A stretch of DNA of 64,000 nucleotides, taken from NCBI RefSeq assembly GCF_032917945.1, contig NZ_CP136624.1:1984001-2048000 (forward strand), read 5' to 3'. Below the pieces are notes generated by a model. That model did not search any database. It saw only the letters and a list, made by a program, of their open reading frames with translations, and was not told where the DNA came from. Each line of letters begins with the position of its first letter. The stretch's first letter is position 1. The translations under genes and the position numbers were made by a program. This stretch comes from Bradyrhizobium sp. sBnM-33. Its GTDB lineage: Bacteria; Pseudomonadota; Alphaproteobacteria; Rhizobiales; Xanthobacteraceae. Positions 27,078-35,203 of the stretch are shown piece after piece.

Positions 27078-28382
27078 ATGGATCTTCAAGCACAGCGCAG
27101 TGAGACGCGGTTTTCGGCCTATGTCGAGGGGCTTGTGAGCGTGATCGGTCACGCAGACCGAGCCAAACCGCTACGAGATTATTGCCTGGGGCTGATGATG
27201 CCCTGCGAACGCAAGAGGGTTGAGCCGATGGCGGCGGTAACGGCACCGGAACGGACGGCGGCGCAACATCAGTCGCTGCTGCATTTCGTTGGCGAAGGGC
27301 GCTGGTCGGACGAGAAGGTGCTGGCGAAGGTGCAAGAGATGGTGCTGCCCGCGATCGAGCGGCACGGGCCGATCGAGGCATGGATCATCGACGACACGGG
27401 CTTTCCCAAGAAGGGCACGCATTCGGTGGGGGTGGCGCGGCAATATTGCGGTCAACTCGGCAAGCAGGACAATTGCCAGGTCGCGGTATCGCTGTCGCTG
27501 GCCAATGCTCATGCGAGTCTGCCGGTGGCCTATCGCTTGTATCTGCCGGAAAGCTGGGCCTCTGATACTACCCGCCGCAAGAAGGTGGGCGTGCCTGAGG
27601 AGATCGGCTTTCAGACCAAGTCCGAGATCGCGCTCGATCAGATCCGCGCGGCCTGCACAGCGGGCTTGCCGCGCGGAGCGGTTCTGATGGATGCGGGCTA
27701 TGGCACTCACATCGATCTGCGCGGGGCTATCACGGCGCTTGGGTTGCCCTACATTGCCGGCATACTCTCGAACACCACGGTGTGGGCGCCTGGCACGGGG
27801 CCCTTGCCGCCTAAGCCTTACGTCCCGGGCCGCGGCCGGCCGACCAAACAGCTGCGCCGCGATGCCGAGCACCAACCGATCAAGGTCAAGGACCTTGCCT
27901 TCAGCCTTCCGGCCAAGCTCTGGCGGACGATCACTTGGCGCGAGGGAAGCAATGCGCCTCTCAAATCGCGTTTTGCGCGGCTGCGCATTCGCATCGCGCA
28001 TCGCGACTTCAACCGCAGCGAACCTTGGCCGGAAGAATGGCTTTTGATCGAATGGCCGAAGGGGGAAGAGGAGCCGACAAAATACTGGCTCGCAACTCTA
28101 CCGGAGAATATTGGCTTCGCTCGTCTTGTGGATCTGGCCAAACTGCGCTGGCGCATCGAGCGCGATTATCAGGAGCTGAAGCAGGAGGTCGGGCTCGGAC
28201 ACTTTGAGGGGCGCGGCTGGCGCGGCTTCCATCATCACGCTACGCTCTGCATCGCAGCCTACGGATTCCTGATCTCCGAACGGGAGACGATTCCCCCCTC
28301 AGCATCTCAATCCACCGCTCTCTTCTCGCAACTTGCCGTTCCCGACGGTTACCGACCCAGAGGAGCTGCCATTACGGCCTGA
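27078..28382 (+). CDS. IS701-family transposase
   Basis: A 434-residue DDE transposase. The three acidic positions are in WIIDDTGFPKKGTHSVG, AVLMDAGYGTHIDLR and LRWRIERDYQELKQEVGLGH. The ending GWRGFHHHATLCIAAYGFLI is typical of IS701. The ATG at 27078 follows GAGGGCTGGG. The gene is intact, so the element may be active if the intron does not disturb the left end. Confidence 0.93.
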   Translation: MDLQAQRSETRFSAYVEGLVSVIGHADRAKPLRDYCLGLMMPCERKRVEPMAAVTAPERTAAQHQSLLHFVGEGRWSDEKVLAKVQEMVLPAIERHGPIEAWIIDDTGFPKKGTHSVGVARQYCGQLGKQDNCQVAVSLSLANAHASLPVAYRLYLPESWASDTTRRKKVGVPEEIGFQTKSEIALDQIRAACTAGLPRGAVLMDAGYGTHIDLRGAITALGLPYIAGILSNTTVWAPGTGPLPPKPYVPGRGRPTKQLRRDAEHQPIKVKDLAFSLPAKLWRTITWREGSNAPLKSRFARLRIRIAHRDFNRSEPWPEEWLLIEWPKGEEEPTKYWLATLPENIGFARLVDLAKLRWRIERDYQELKQEVGLGHFEGRGWRGFHHHATLCIAAYGFLISERETIPPSASQSTALFSQLAVPDGYRPRGAAITA

Positions 28383-28521
28383 GCGTCACATTCCAAATTC
28401 AATCGCAACCATGCGCAGGCGGCTGGCTGACGCGATCATCAAAACCTTGCAACGATGCCCGTGTTGCGGACGACGACCCCCAAAACGTCAATCGTCGTCC
28501 TACGCTTATGACGCAGTAAGA

Positions 28522-29981
28522 CTAGTCCAAAAATCTCTGCGCGTTCTGCGTCGGTTCGAGCGGGCGGCTGTTTGGCGTGGGCGATGCGAAGATCATCCTC
28601 GAGGCGCGCCACTTCCGCAAGCCGTTCATTCCACCGCCGTTCGAGATCTCCAGCGACCTGGCGGTTTTCTGGATCAACCGCATCATATTGTCGGTGCGCG
28701 CGAGCCGCTTCATAGCGTGCCTACCCCAGCTCCAGCTCTATGTGCTGCAGCCGCTCCCCGCCGGCTCGCTCGCGGTCCGCGATTGCTTGCAGGGCAGCGT
28801 CAAGGCCGAGAGGTGCAATCGCCGATAATACCTCGGCCGACACAGCTGCATCGATTCGCACATTGCCAAACTCAATGCACTTCGTCCGCCGTCCGTGATT
28901 AACGGTGGCGCCGTTGCAAAGGTAACGCGCAACACCTCGCAGCCCATTATGGTGCACCCTGAGCTTGCGACCGCAACGTCCACAACGCAACAGGCCGACG
29001 AGCAATCCGCCACCATTGCGCACCGATCCCGGCACCATCGCGCCCTTCATGTTCGCGTTCCCGTTGATGGTCCGTTGGTTGCTCTCGTAGTCCTGCCAGG
29101 AGATGTAGCCGTCGTGGTGATCACGAATCAGAACCTCCCAGTCCTTCTGCGATCGGCGCACATTACGGGTGACCAGCTTGCGGCCGGCTTCGATTCGCAC
29201 CTGCGAACCGGTGCGACCAAATGCGTACGCGCCAGCATAGGTCGGATTGGTCAGCAGCCGGTGAATCGTATTGTAGCGTGGCAGCCGCCACTCCACCATT
29301 CGGCCACGTGGACCATACACGACAATCGGCATCTTGATGCCGTTATCGCACAACCAAATCGCGACTTGGCGCACGCTGCCAAATTCCGCAAACTTGCGGA
29401 ACGCTAGATGGAGCGACTTGCGCACCCGCCTGTCCGGATCCAACTCCAGCCTGTCGTCGCTGGTGCGCACGTAGCCGACGGCCACGGAGGTGTGGAGATC
29501 GCCACGCGCCGCCTTGAGGCGCAATGCTTCCTGTGAGCGCTGGCGCAAGATCGATAGTTCGAGCTCGCTGAACGTTCCCTTCATCCCTAGCAGAAGCCGG
29601 TCATTGGTGAGCTTTGGATCGTAAACGCCATCCTCGTCAATGATCAGGCTATTCACCAGCGTGCAGAACTCCAGAAGCGTGTGCCAGTCGCGGGCCATTA
29701 CGGGCCAGGCGGGAAGCCTCAATGGCCAGCACAGCGCCGGCGCTTCCGGTGCAGATCGCAGCTAGCAAGCGCTCAAAGCCTGGACGCGCTGTGCCGCCCC
29801 CCGAGCGACCAAGGTCGTCGTCGATGACGATGACGCTTTCCCAGCCAAGCAGCCGTGCGCGAGTTGCGAGCGCGTACTGACGCCGACGGCTCTCAGGATT
29901 ATTGACGAGTTGGTCCGGGGTCGATTGCCGCACATAGACATAGGCGCTGCGTGACAAATGATCAGGCGTTATCTTATTCAT
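28522..29981 (-). pseudogene. 5' part of a large serine recombinase, interrupted and mutated
   Basis: Resolvase domain at the N-terminus: SAYVYVRQSTPDQLVNNPES, then DDDLGRSGGGTARPGFERLL and IEASRLARNG, with the catalytic serine in RQST. An extra C in a CCC run near 29690 shifts the frame; the continuation is DWHTLLEFCTLVNSLIIDED. The recombinase and zinc-ribbon domains follow (LLRCGRCGRKLRVHHNGLRG). A TAG at about 28721 interrupts ELG-ARYEAARAHRQYD, and the IS701 insertion splits the gene at 28522. Its start overlaps the end of the upstream gene at 29974-30486. Confidence 0.88.
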
Positions 29982-30486
29982 TGTCCGCCTCTGGCGCCTT
30001 TGGGCGGGCGGTGCTGCATTCGTCGAGAAGAAGTTTGAGCAGACTTGTGACTTCCAAACGAACCAGCGGATCGAGCCGCTGGTGCTGGACTGTGCCTGCC
30101 GTGATCGCCAGCAGATCGAGCTGTCGCCATCGTTGTTCCATCATCACCTCCAACCGTCCGACTCGCTCCAGACGACGGTGACGACGATACGCGCTGTGCA
30201 TCAATGAGGCCGCGAAGTTCGTGTAACGAATCCAAGGAAACCGAGGGACTTCAACCGTCGGCAGTGTCGCGGCGGAGTTCTCAGTCATCCAGGCCGGGAG
30301 CAAGGCGCGAGAGCCGTCGGGCTGTTCAATCACGAAGTGAAGGCGAGCCCCGTGAATGACTCGCCTCAAAGCGATGACGCGCTCACCGGCGCGTGGATGA
30401 TGTCGATATTGAATGACAACTTCGAACGGATGTTCTTGGGTGCTATGTCGTGTGCTCGTCGGAAGCGTGCAAGGGCTGGCTCTCAA
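29974..30486 (-). CDS. Conserved hypothetical protein coupled to the recombinase
   Basis: A 170-residue protein ending where the recombinase starts: ATGAATAA overlaps by eight bases, so translation is coupled. It contains FEVVIQYRHHPRAGERVIAL, then LPAWMTENSAATLPTVEVPR, and a C-terminal helix RLDPLVRLEVTSLLKLLLDE. Similar small genes accompany such recombinases and may help target or regulate recombination. The true start may lie further in. No known domain was recognised. Confidence 0.6.
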   Translation of the reverse strand: MRASPCTLPTSTRHSTQEHPFEVVIQYRHHPRAGERVIALRRVIHGARLHFVIEQPDGSRALLPAWMTENSAATLPTVEVPRFPWIRYTNFAASLMHSAYRRHRRLERVGRLEVMMEQRWRQLDLLAITAGTVQHQRLDPLVRLEVTSLLKLLLDECSTARPKAPEADNE

Positions 30487-30571
30487 GCGAACTCAAGCCA
30501 CCGGTCTAAGCCGCGTCGGAACGATTGTCGGGGAAACGCATTGCCGTGGCAACGCTCCAGAGACCCCTCGC

Positions 30572-30655
30572 ATGGACCACGCCTTCCTCGCCCTCACCGC
30601 CACCGGATTCGCCCTGCTAATCGTGTCGTGTGCCGCTGCGCTGGCGCTGCACTGA
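30572..30655 (+). CDS. Tiny hydrophobic peptide gene
   Basis: A 27-residue frame, MDHAFLALTATGFALLIVSC followed by AAALALH: one membrane helix. It is followed at 30665 by a strong hairpin, which supports a short transcription unit. Function unknown. Confidence 0.4.
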   Translation: MDHAFLALTATGFALLIVSCAAALALH

Positions 30656-30664
30656 AAGCAAAAC

Positions 30665-30686
30665 GGCCGCAGATTGCTCTGCGGCC
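30665..30686 (+). terminator. Hairpin after the tiny gene; repeat copy 2
   Basis: GGCCGCAGA pairs with TCTGCGGCC across TTGC. A related hairpin with a similar 3' flank lies at 23839-23858. No T-run follows, so a terminator role is tentative. Confidence 0.45.
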
Positions 30687-30689
30687 CAC

Positions 30690-31522
30690 CGACTAAAATA
30701 ATTCTGCCGTGTTGAAATCGCCGTCCTCGGTGCTGTAGATACTAAAGCTCAGCTCTGTTTCAGTTTCATTTCGTCGCTACCCCGTATGACTACGGGAATT
30801 ATGCGCCGGCTCGCCGGGAACGATCGCCGGCGGTGCGCACTCGCTCCACCGCGTGTCCGTGGAAGTAGCGGCACGCGTTCGGACGGCCCCAATCGAACTT
30901 GCCTGGCCCAGGCTGGGGCTATCTTCCAACCGCCGTTGGACCTCGAGGGCAGCGAGGCCTGGGACCGAACCGTGCCAGCCCGATTGGTGATTGGCGGCCT
31001 GATGTAATAAGTTCGGGTCAATTGCACCCGGTAAGGTGGACAACAAAGGTTCATGCAACGCGCGCGTTCCGTTCCTCCGTGAATTTTAGCCATTCCGTAT
31101 TTCTGATTAGGCCACTGAGCCCGGAAACAGGCAGTACTAGATCCCGGCGCACCACCGCGTGGGCATCATCCAAAGCAGCCGCACGAGCACCGCCGCCCTC
31201 ATCGCGATTATGAGCCTGCAGACCGCAGCTGCTGGATAAGCGAGTCAAAAGCGGTCACGGTCTATACATCAGTATCATTGAAGGGCCGAGCGCGATCGGC
31301 TTTATGGTGCCGCAAGGATCCTTGACGGGCCACCGGGCCTTAGGGCTCGCGCGCTTGTCATCCACCTCGTTTGCTTGCCCCTGCCGACTTCACCGGCAGG
31401 GGTTTGCGTTTGTGGTCTCTGCATCCAAACCCACGGATAAGCCCGCTGGTGACCCATGTTTAGCCTACGTCGTGGGTCACGGGGATGATTCGCCATGCCG
31501 GCGTGAGCCAGCTGGCTTGAAT
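30690..31522. other. Gap without recognised gene
   Basis: No frame has family resemblance. The only structure seen is the hairpin at 31378-31402. Confidence 0.35.
31378..31402 (+). terminator. Hairpin followed by T-rich sequence
   Basis: CCCCTGCCG pairs with CGGCAGGGG around a seven-base loop, followed by TTTGCGTTTG. Terminator-like for a plus-strand transcript, though no gene upstream was identified. Confidence 0.45.
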
Positions 31523-31726
31523 TCACCCGATTCTTAGATTTTCCGCGGACGTTTTGCCTCGGTTGCTCATTTCTTCATAGCTCACCTTGGCACCCTCATT
31601 GAGGCTGCTCAGGCCGGCTTTCTCAACAGCTGAAATGTGCACGAAAACATCCTTGCCGCCGCTGTCGGGCTGGATAAATCCATATCCCTTAGTTGCGTTG
31701 AACCACTTTACCGTACCTGTCGCCAC
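31523..31726 (-). CDS. cspA: Cold-shock protein (CspA family)
   Basis: A 67-residue CSD protein with both RNA-binding motifs, KGYGFIQP and VFVHISAV, and the start [12 protein letters not shown]. The start is a GTG at 31726 (VATGTVKWF), behind AAGGGAG; the longer frame would add 19 unrelated residues. It binds single-stranded RNA and DNA and acts as an RNA chaperone. The gene appears intact and stands alone. Confidence 0.9.
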   Translation of the reverse strand: MATGTVKWFNATKGYGFIQPDSGGKDVFVHISAVEKAGLSSLNEGAKVSYEEMSNRGKTSAENLRIG

Positions 31727-31885
31727 TGTCCGCACTCCCTTTTGAACCAGTGGGCGACAGCTTAGGTCTCCTGGGCAGTACACCGCAAGAGAAACCCGCC
31801 GCCGTGAATCGGGGGGCTTTGTTGTCTACGCGCTCACATCCGACCGCGGCCGGACCAGCGTCACCAGGAGGAGTGGAGCTCGAGC

Positions 31886-32110
31886 ATGGAGTATCGAGAC
31901 TTCGAGATTAAGGTGGTGCAGGGCTTCGACAGAAAGCGGAAATGGTCTGTCCGGCTTCAGGAGGCGCGCCGGCACGGCGAGGCGCGCGCCCGGGATGGCG
32001 CCCGTCACCGCTGCGCAGACGGCAATTGATCGCGCCCTTTAGCCCAAGAAAGTGCGACTGCAGCCGTTGCAGGTTCCCGTCCTATCGGAGATGAGGCTAT
32101 CGGAGATGAG
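31886..32110 (+). pseudogene. Broken small gene
   Basis: Starts MEYRDFEIKVVQGFDRKRKW; the first part is well formed, then a frameshift occurs after about 20 codons. The continuation QTAIDRAL is followed by TAG and then PKKVRLQPLQVP in the same frame. It looks like a short hypothetical protein common in bradyrhizobia, now dead. Confidence 0.45.
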
Positions 32111-32177
32111 GCTTTTCGCGACTAGCCCAAAACAGTATACTACTTCCATGCACTTGTTTGTTGTGTTGGGGCCTATC

Positions 32178-32372
32178 ATGTTGGACGACGAATTTAAGAA
32201 ACAGCGCGCCCAAACTGTACGTGATCTTGCAGAGAAGGCCGACCCATTCATCAAAAGGCGACTTCTTGATCTCGCAGCGAGATATGAAGACAACGGCCGA
32301 CTCTCTCATATCACTAACACGCCAAACGACCTGCAGTTCGTTAGCCATAGCAACGATGGTTCGGAACGTTAA
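32178..32372 (+). CDS. Small helical hypothetical protein
   Basis: The 64-residue protein starts MLDDEFKKQRAQTVRDLAEK and continues ADPFIKRRLLDLAARYEDNG, a charged helical core, then a short tail. The internal ATG at 32178 is preferred to the frame opening at 32052, whose first codons belong to the broken gene upstream. No known domain. Confidence 0.5.
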   Translation: MLDDEFKKQRAQTVRDLAEKADPFIKRRLLDLAARYEDNGRLSHITNTPNDLQFVSHSNDGSER

Positions 32373-32436
32373 GCGGAATGGCAGGCCACGCGACGCCATC
32401 TGCCGGCTCGTAACGCTCGGTTGAAGGCAAAGGGAA

Positions 32437-32856
32437 ATGAGCGCAGCGGACAAACTTCACCAATTCGCAGAAATGTTAGCTGCAGCCTCGTCTAGAACCC
32501 GCTCGCAAGGTAATTCCACCGTTGCCGAACCTTCACCGAGCAGTCCCATCGCCACAGAGGACAGTACCGCCGATGATGCCGCGGTAAAGCCTGAATCTAC
32601 CGTGGCTACACCCAGTACTGAGGCTGAGCGCGAAAACGAAGCGGCGACAACAAATCAATCACTGTCCCCACTGGCCGGTATAGATCTAGACACGGCGATC
32701 CGCCTCCGCTGGGCGCTGCGCGATATCAAAGCCAAGCGAACCAAGTTAACGCCTGTCCATCCAGATGATCTAAAGACCTTAATTGAAATGGAACTCGTCA
32801 GTATGCGCGACGACGTGCCCGTGCTTACCAATGAGGGTCATCGAGCGCTCGATTAA
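32437..32856 (+). CDS. Hypothetical protein with a disordered linker
   Basis: 139 residues: a helical start (MSAADKLHQFAEMLAAASSR), a Pro/Ser/Thr/Glu-rich linker (about residues 25-75), and a compact C-terminal part DTAIRLRWALRDIKAKRTKL ending in LTNEGHRALD. The C-terminus resembles a small winged-helix-like module but I cannot name it. The frame is open and the composition natural. Confidence 0.5.
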   Translation: MSAADKLHQFAEMLAAASSRTRSQGNSTVAEPSPSSPIATEDSTADDAAVKPESTVATPSTEAERENEAATTNQSLSPLAGIDLDTAIRLRWALRDIKAKRTKLTPVHPDDLKTLIEMELVSMRDDVPVLTNEGHRALD

Positions 32857-33125
32857 ACCCAGCCTTTGAGGTGGGGCTGAAAGCGAAAACGGGTGGCATA
32901 GACTGTGCACAGGGTCCGGAAGTTCATTGAGGTTGGTAGCGTCATCGAACATCGCCTCAAAGATTCGCCACCAAACACCCTTGAGGCTCCATCGACTGAA
33001 GCGCCGGAACACAGTGCTCCGGTCCCCAAACGCTTGCGAAAGATCACGCCAGGGCGAGCCCGTCCGCACGATCCACAGCACACCTTCCACGAACATCCTG
33101 TTGTCCACGCCCGGTGGACCCCTTC
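32853..33125 (-). pseudogene. IS5-type transposase N-terminal fragment
   Basis: Minus-strand reading: NRMFVEGVLWIVRTGSPWRD, then RSTVFRRFSRWSLKGVWWRI, the conserved N-terminal region of IS5/IS1031 transposases. The C-terminal catalytic part is missing, cut near 32890. Confidence 0.7.
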
Positions 33126-33150
33126 TGGTCAGTGCGGTCTGCAGTCAGCT

Positions 33151-33688
33151 TCATGCAGCAATCTTGATGATCTTTGTAGGCTCCGCGCATAACGATCTTG
33201 CGCACATCATCCGGCAAAGGACGCTACAGCGCTTTGCTTCATCCCATGGCGCCGGCATCCAGACGTCACGCTCCTCAGCGGTCGCCAGGATCACGTGCAT
33301 GGCCTTTGGGTGAATAGGCTCGACAACCGCGTTCAAGGCCGTCGTCAGAAAGCGTAGACGAGGTGAGGCCCGGGACCGGCTTGGATTTGGTGCCGCGGTC
33401 GCCCTTGAACTCGGTCCCGATGCCGGCGCAGGCACAGAGCGGCCGATCCTCGTTTAGCGCGAACCAGACGACATCCCTCTTCGTTTCGGGGTTCGCTTCG
33501 GGGCGCATTCGGCAAAGCCGTTGAAGGGCACGAGGCATCGGTTGTCCAGCTTGAGCCACACGCGCCAGTGTGGCGACGACGTGTTCCGGATGTTGCTCAC
33601 TGGCGGGCCGCCGGTCTGGGCGACTCAAGCCGCAACGGGTCGGTGATGTGGACGAAAGAGCGCTAACGCCTGAAAACTGCGTACGCAC
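33151..33688 (-). pseudogene. Broken SRAP/YedK-type gene
   Basis: The segments ETKRDVVWFALNEDRPL, GTEFKGDRGTKSKPVPG, PKAMHVILATAEERDVWMPA and PWDEAK follow the SOS-response-associated peptidase order (the family protects abasic sites in single-stranded DNA). They are spread over at least two frames, and the N-terminal catalytic cysteine region is not readable. The gene is dead and borders the IS5 piece. Confidence 0.7.
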
Positions 33689-33808
33689 GCGTCAAATGAA
33701 GGCTTTTCGATTGCGTCTTGTGGCATGCTCCCTTTTTTTACACGTCGTCCCCTGCATACGATCGGCAGCATCGATTCCAAGCGCCGCCCACACACAAAAG
33801 GACCAAAA

Positions 33809-34099
33809 ATGAAGAATGAGAAGAAGCCAGGAAGTGATCAGGGCACGGATTTCGTCGAAATTACGATGGTCGTGAACGGTCAGCCTGTCGTCATTAAGGC
33901 CGTAGAGCAGCAGCCGCTGCATGTGGCCCGCCAAAAAGCGCTGGAGGAGACAAAGAACCTGGCTCAACCGCCCGAGAATTGGGAGATCAAGAACGAAGGG
34001 GGCGAGCTGTTGGATCCGGACAAGAAGCTAGGCGAGTTTGGATTTGGCAAGGAAGTGACGCTGTTCCTGAGTCTCAAGGCTGGCGTGGCCGGTGGCTGA
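33809..34099 (+). CDS. Ubiquitin-like protein (DUF2604 type) with C-terminal Gly-Gly
   Basis: First gene of a four-gene conjugation operon. The 96-residue protein has the beta-grasp pattern: a flexible, charged start, then VEITMVVNGQPVVIKAVEQQ, a helix (HVARQKALEETKNLAQP), and strands WEIKNEGGELLDPDKKLGEF and EVTLFLSLKAG. It ends exactly in VAGG, i.e. a bare Gly-Gly tail as in mature ubiquitin, so no protease trimming is needed before activation. The ATG at 33809 follows AAAGGACC; the upstream codons are unrelated. Residue pattern and neighbours together identify it. It is the likely modifier attached by E1/E2. Confidence 0.82.
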   Translation: MKNEKKPGSDQGTDFVEITMVVNGQPVVIKAVEQQPLHVARQKALEETKNLAQPPENWEIKNEGGELLDPDKKLGEFGFGKEVTLFLSLKAGVAGG

Positions 34100-34715
34100 C
34101 CTCCAAACTGTCGATCCCGAGGTCTCGCGCGTAAAGTTCGAGCGAGAGCTTGCCAACTATTGGAGCATGGAATCGGCCTATCGCAAGAGGGGCTGGATCC
34201 TGCTTGACGCAGAGTTTCCGGAAATCTTCGTGGTTTTCGCGGCGACTAAGCTGAGACCGCCTCCGATCGTCGCTGCCATCGTGCTGAATTTTACGGATTA
34301 TGATCTGCGGCCGCCCTCCGTCAGGTTCGTGGATCCTTTCACGCGCGAACCGATAGCCGCCAAATTGCTCCAGGTGCAAATGTTTCGCCGTGCGGCAATC
34401 CCCGGCGCAACTCCCGAAACCATTCAGGCGCTGGCCCAGCAGGGCGGGGTGCAAGTGACAAACATGATTCAGTACAATAGCCCTGATGATCGGCCATTTA
34501 TTTGTCTTCCCGGCATTCGCGAATACCACGACAATCCCGCTCACAGCGGTGATTCATGGCTGATGCATCGAAGCTCTGGCGAAGGATCCTTAGCTTTTAT
34601 CCTCGAAAAGATCTGGCAGCACGGGGTAAAGCCGATCGAGCATTACCAGGTGCAGGTCCAGGTCCAGATTCCGGCGCTGAACGTGCTGCCCTTATTACTG
34701 GCCGTACCGGAATGA
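34092..34715 (+). CDS. E2-like ubiquitin-conjugating protein
   Basis: The 207-residue protein starts at a GTG overlapping the end of the ubiquitin-like gene by eight bases. It has one cysteine only, Cys138 in RPFICLPGIREYHDNPAHSG, followed by three histidines (146, 151, 159). This matches a prokaryotic E2-like family in which this cysteine carries the thioester. The N-terminal half is helix plus strands (FVVFAATKLRPPPIVAAIVL). Its end overlaps the next start by ATGA. Its expected role is to take the activated modifier from the E1-like enzyme and pass it to a target, perhaps without an E3. Confidence 0.78.
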   Translation: MADLQTVDPEVSRVKFERELANYWSMESAYRKRGWILLDAEFPEIFVVFAATKLRPPPIVAAIVLNFTDYDLRPPSVRFVDPFTREPIAAKLLQVQMFRRAAIPGATPETIQALAQQGGVQVTNMIQYNSPDDRPFICLPGIREYHDNPAHSGDSWLMHRSSGEGSLAFILEKIWQHGVKPIEHYQVQVQVQIPALNVLPLLLAVPE

Positions 34716-35200
34716 ATCAGATCGCGGACGTTACGGTCCTCTCGGTACCGCGGGGCTGCGTGGACGAACTCCATGGCCATTTGCGGAAAGTGGGACGTGA
34801 AGGGCATGAAGGTCTCGGCCTTTGGGTAGGCCGTCAGACGGGGCACCATTTTCAGGTACATAGGACTCTCATTCCCGCCCAACGCCACATACGTACTGCC
34901 GACGGGGTGTGCGTCGTAACAGGACCTGAAGAGCTGCATCGCATAAATGTATGGCTGTACCGGGAGAAGCTTGCGCTAATTGCCCAGATACACAGTCATC
35001 CCGGCCGAGCCTATCATTCCAGCACGGACGACGAGTACGCGATCGCCACGACGGTGGGCTGCTTGTCTTTGGTCGTGCCGGACTTCGCGCGAGTGCCCTT
35101 CGATCTCAGGAACGTCGCATCGTACCGGCTTGACGGGGCTGGAGTGTGGCGCCCCCTGTCGGTTGGCCAGGTTACGCGGATGATTTTAATCAAGGACTGA
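34712..35200 (+). CDS. JAMM/JAB-family deubiquitinase-like protease
   Basis: A 162-residue MPN-fold protein. The JAMM zinc site is complete: Glu33 (GHEGLGLWVGR), His94 and His96 in QIHSHPG, Ser104 and Asp107 (SSTDDEYA), following HxHP-x6-S-x2-D. Since the modifier already ends in Gly-Gly, the enzyme more likely removes it from targets than matures it. The start overlaps the E2 stop (ATGA) and the stop is three bases before the E1-like start. No lesion is seen. Confidence 0.88.
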   Translation: MNQIADVTVLSVPRGCVDELHGHLRKVGREGHEGLGLWVGRQTGHHFQVHRTLIPAQRHIRTADGVCVVTGPEELHRINVWLYREKLALIAQIHSHPGRAYHSSTDDEYAIATTVGCLSLVVPDFARVPFDLRNVASYRLDGAGVWRPLSVGQVTRMILIKD

Positions 35201-35203
35201 ACG

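Larger units (their letters stand above)
25080..28521 (+). mobile_element. IS701-family element carrying a group II intron in its left end
   Basis: Both ends are readable. The left end starts TCTTACTGAGT and resumes after the intron with CAGAAAG; the right end, read inward, starts TCTTACTGCGTCATAAG. These form an imperfect terminal inverted repeat. Each side is flanked by CTAG (25076-25079 and 28522-28525), the four-base target duplication expected for IS701. Without the intron the element is about 1530 bp. Removing it and one CTAG joins the recombinase codons EIFGLGTDV perfectly. The transposase is intact. Confidence 0.9.

Noticed and set aside
32892..32910. GG-N10-GC match (TGGCATAGACTGTGCAC)
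   Set aside because: Conserved CACG and TTGC parts are poor, and no upstream NifA site is present; likely chance.
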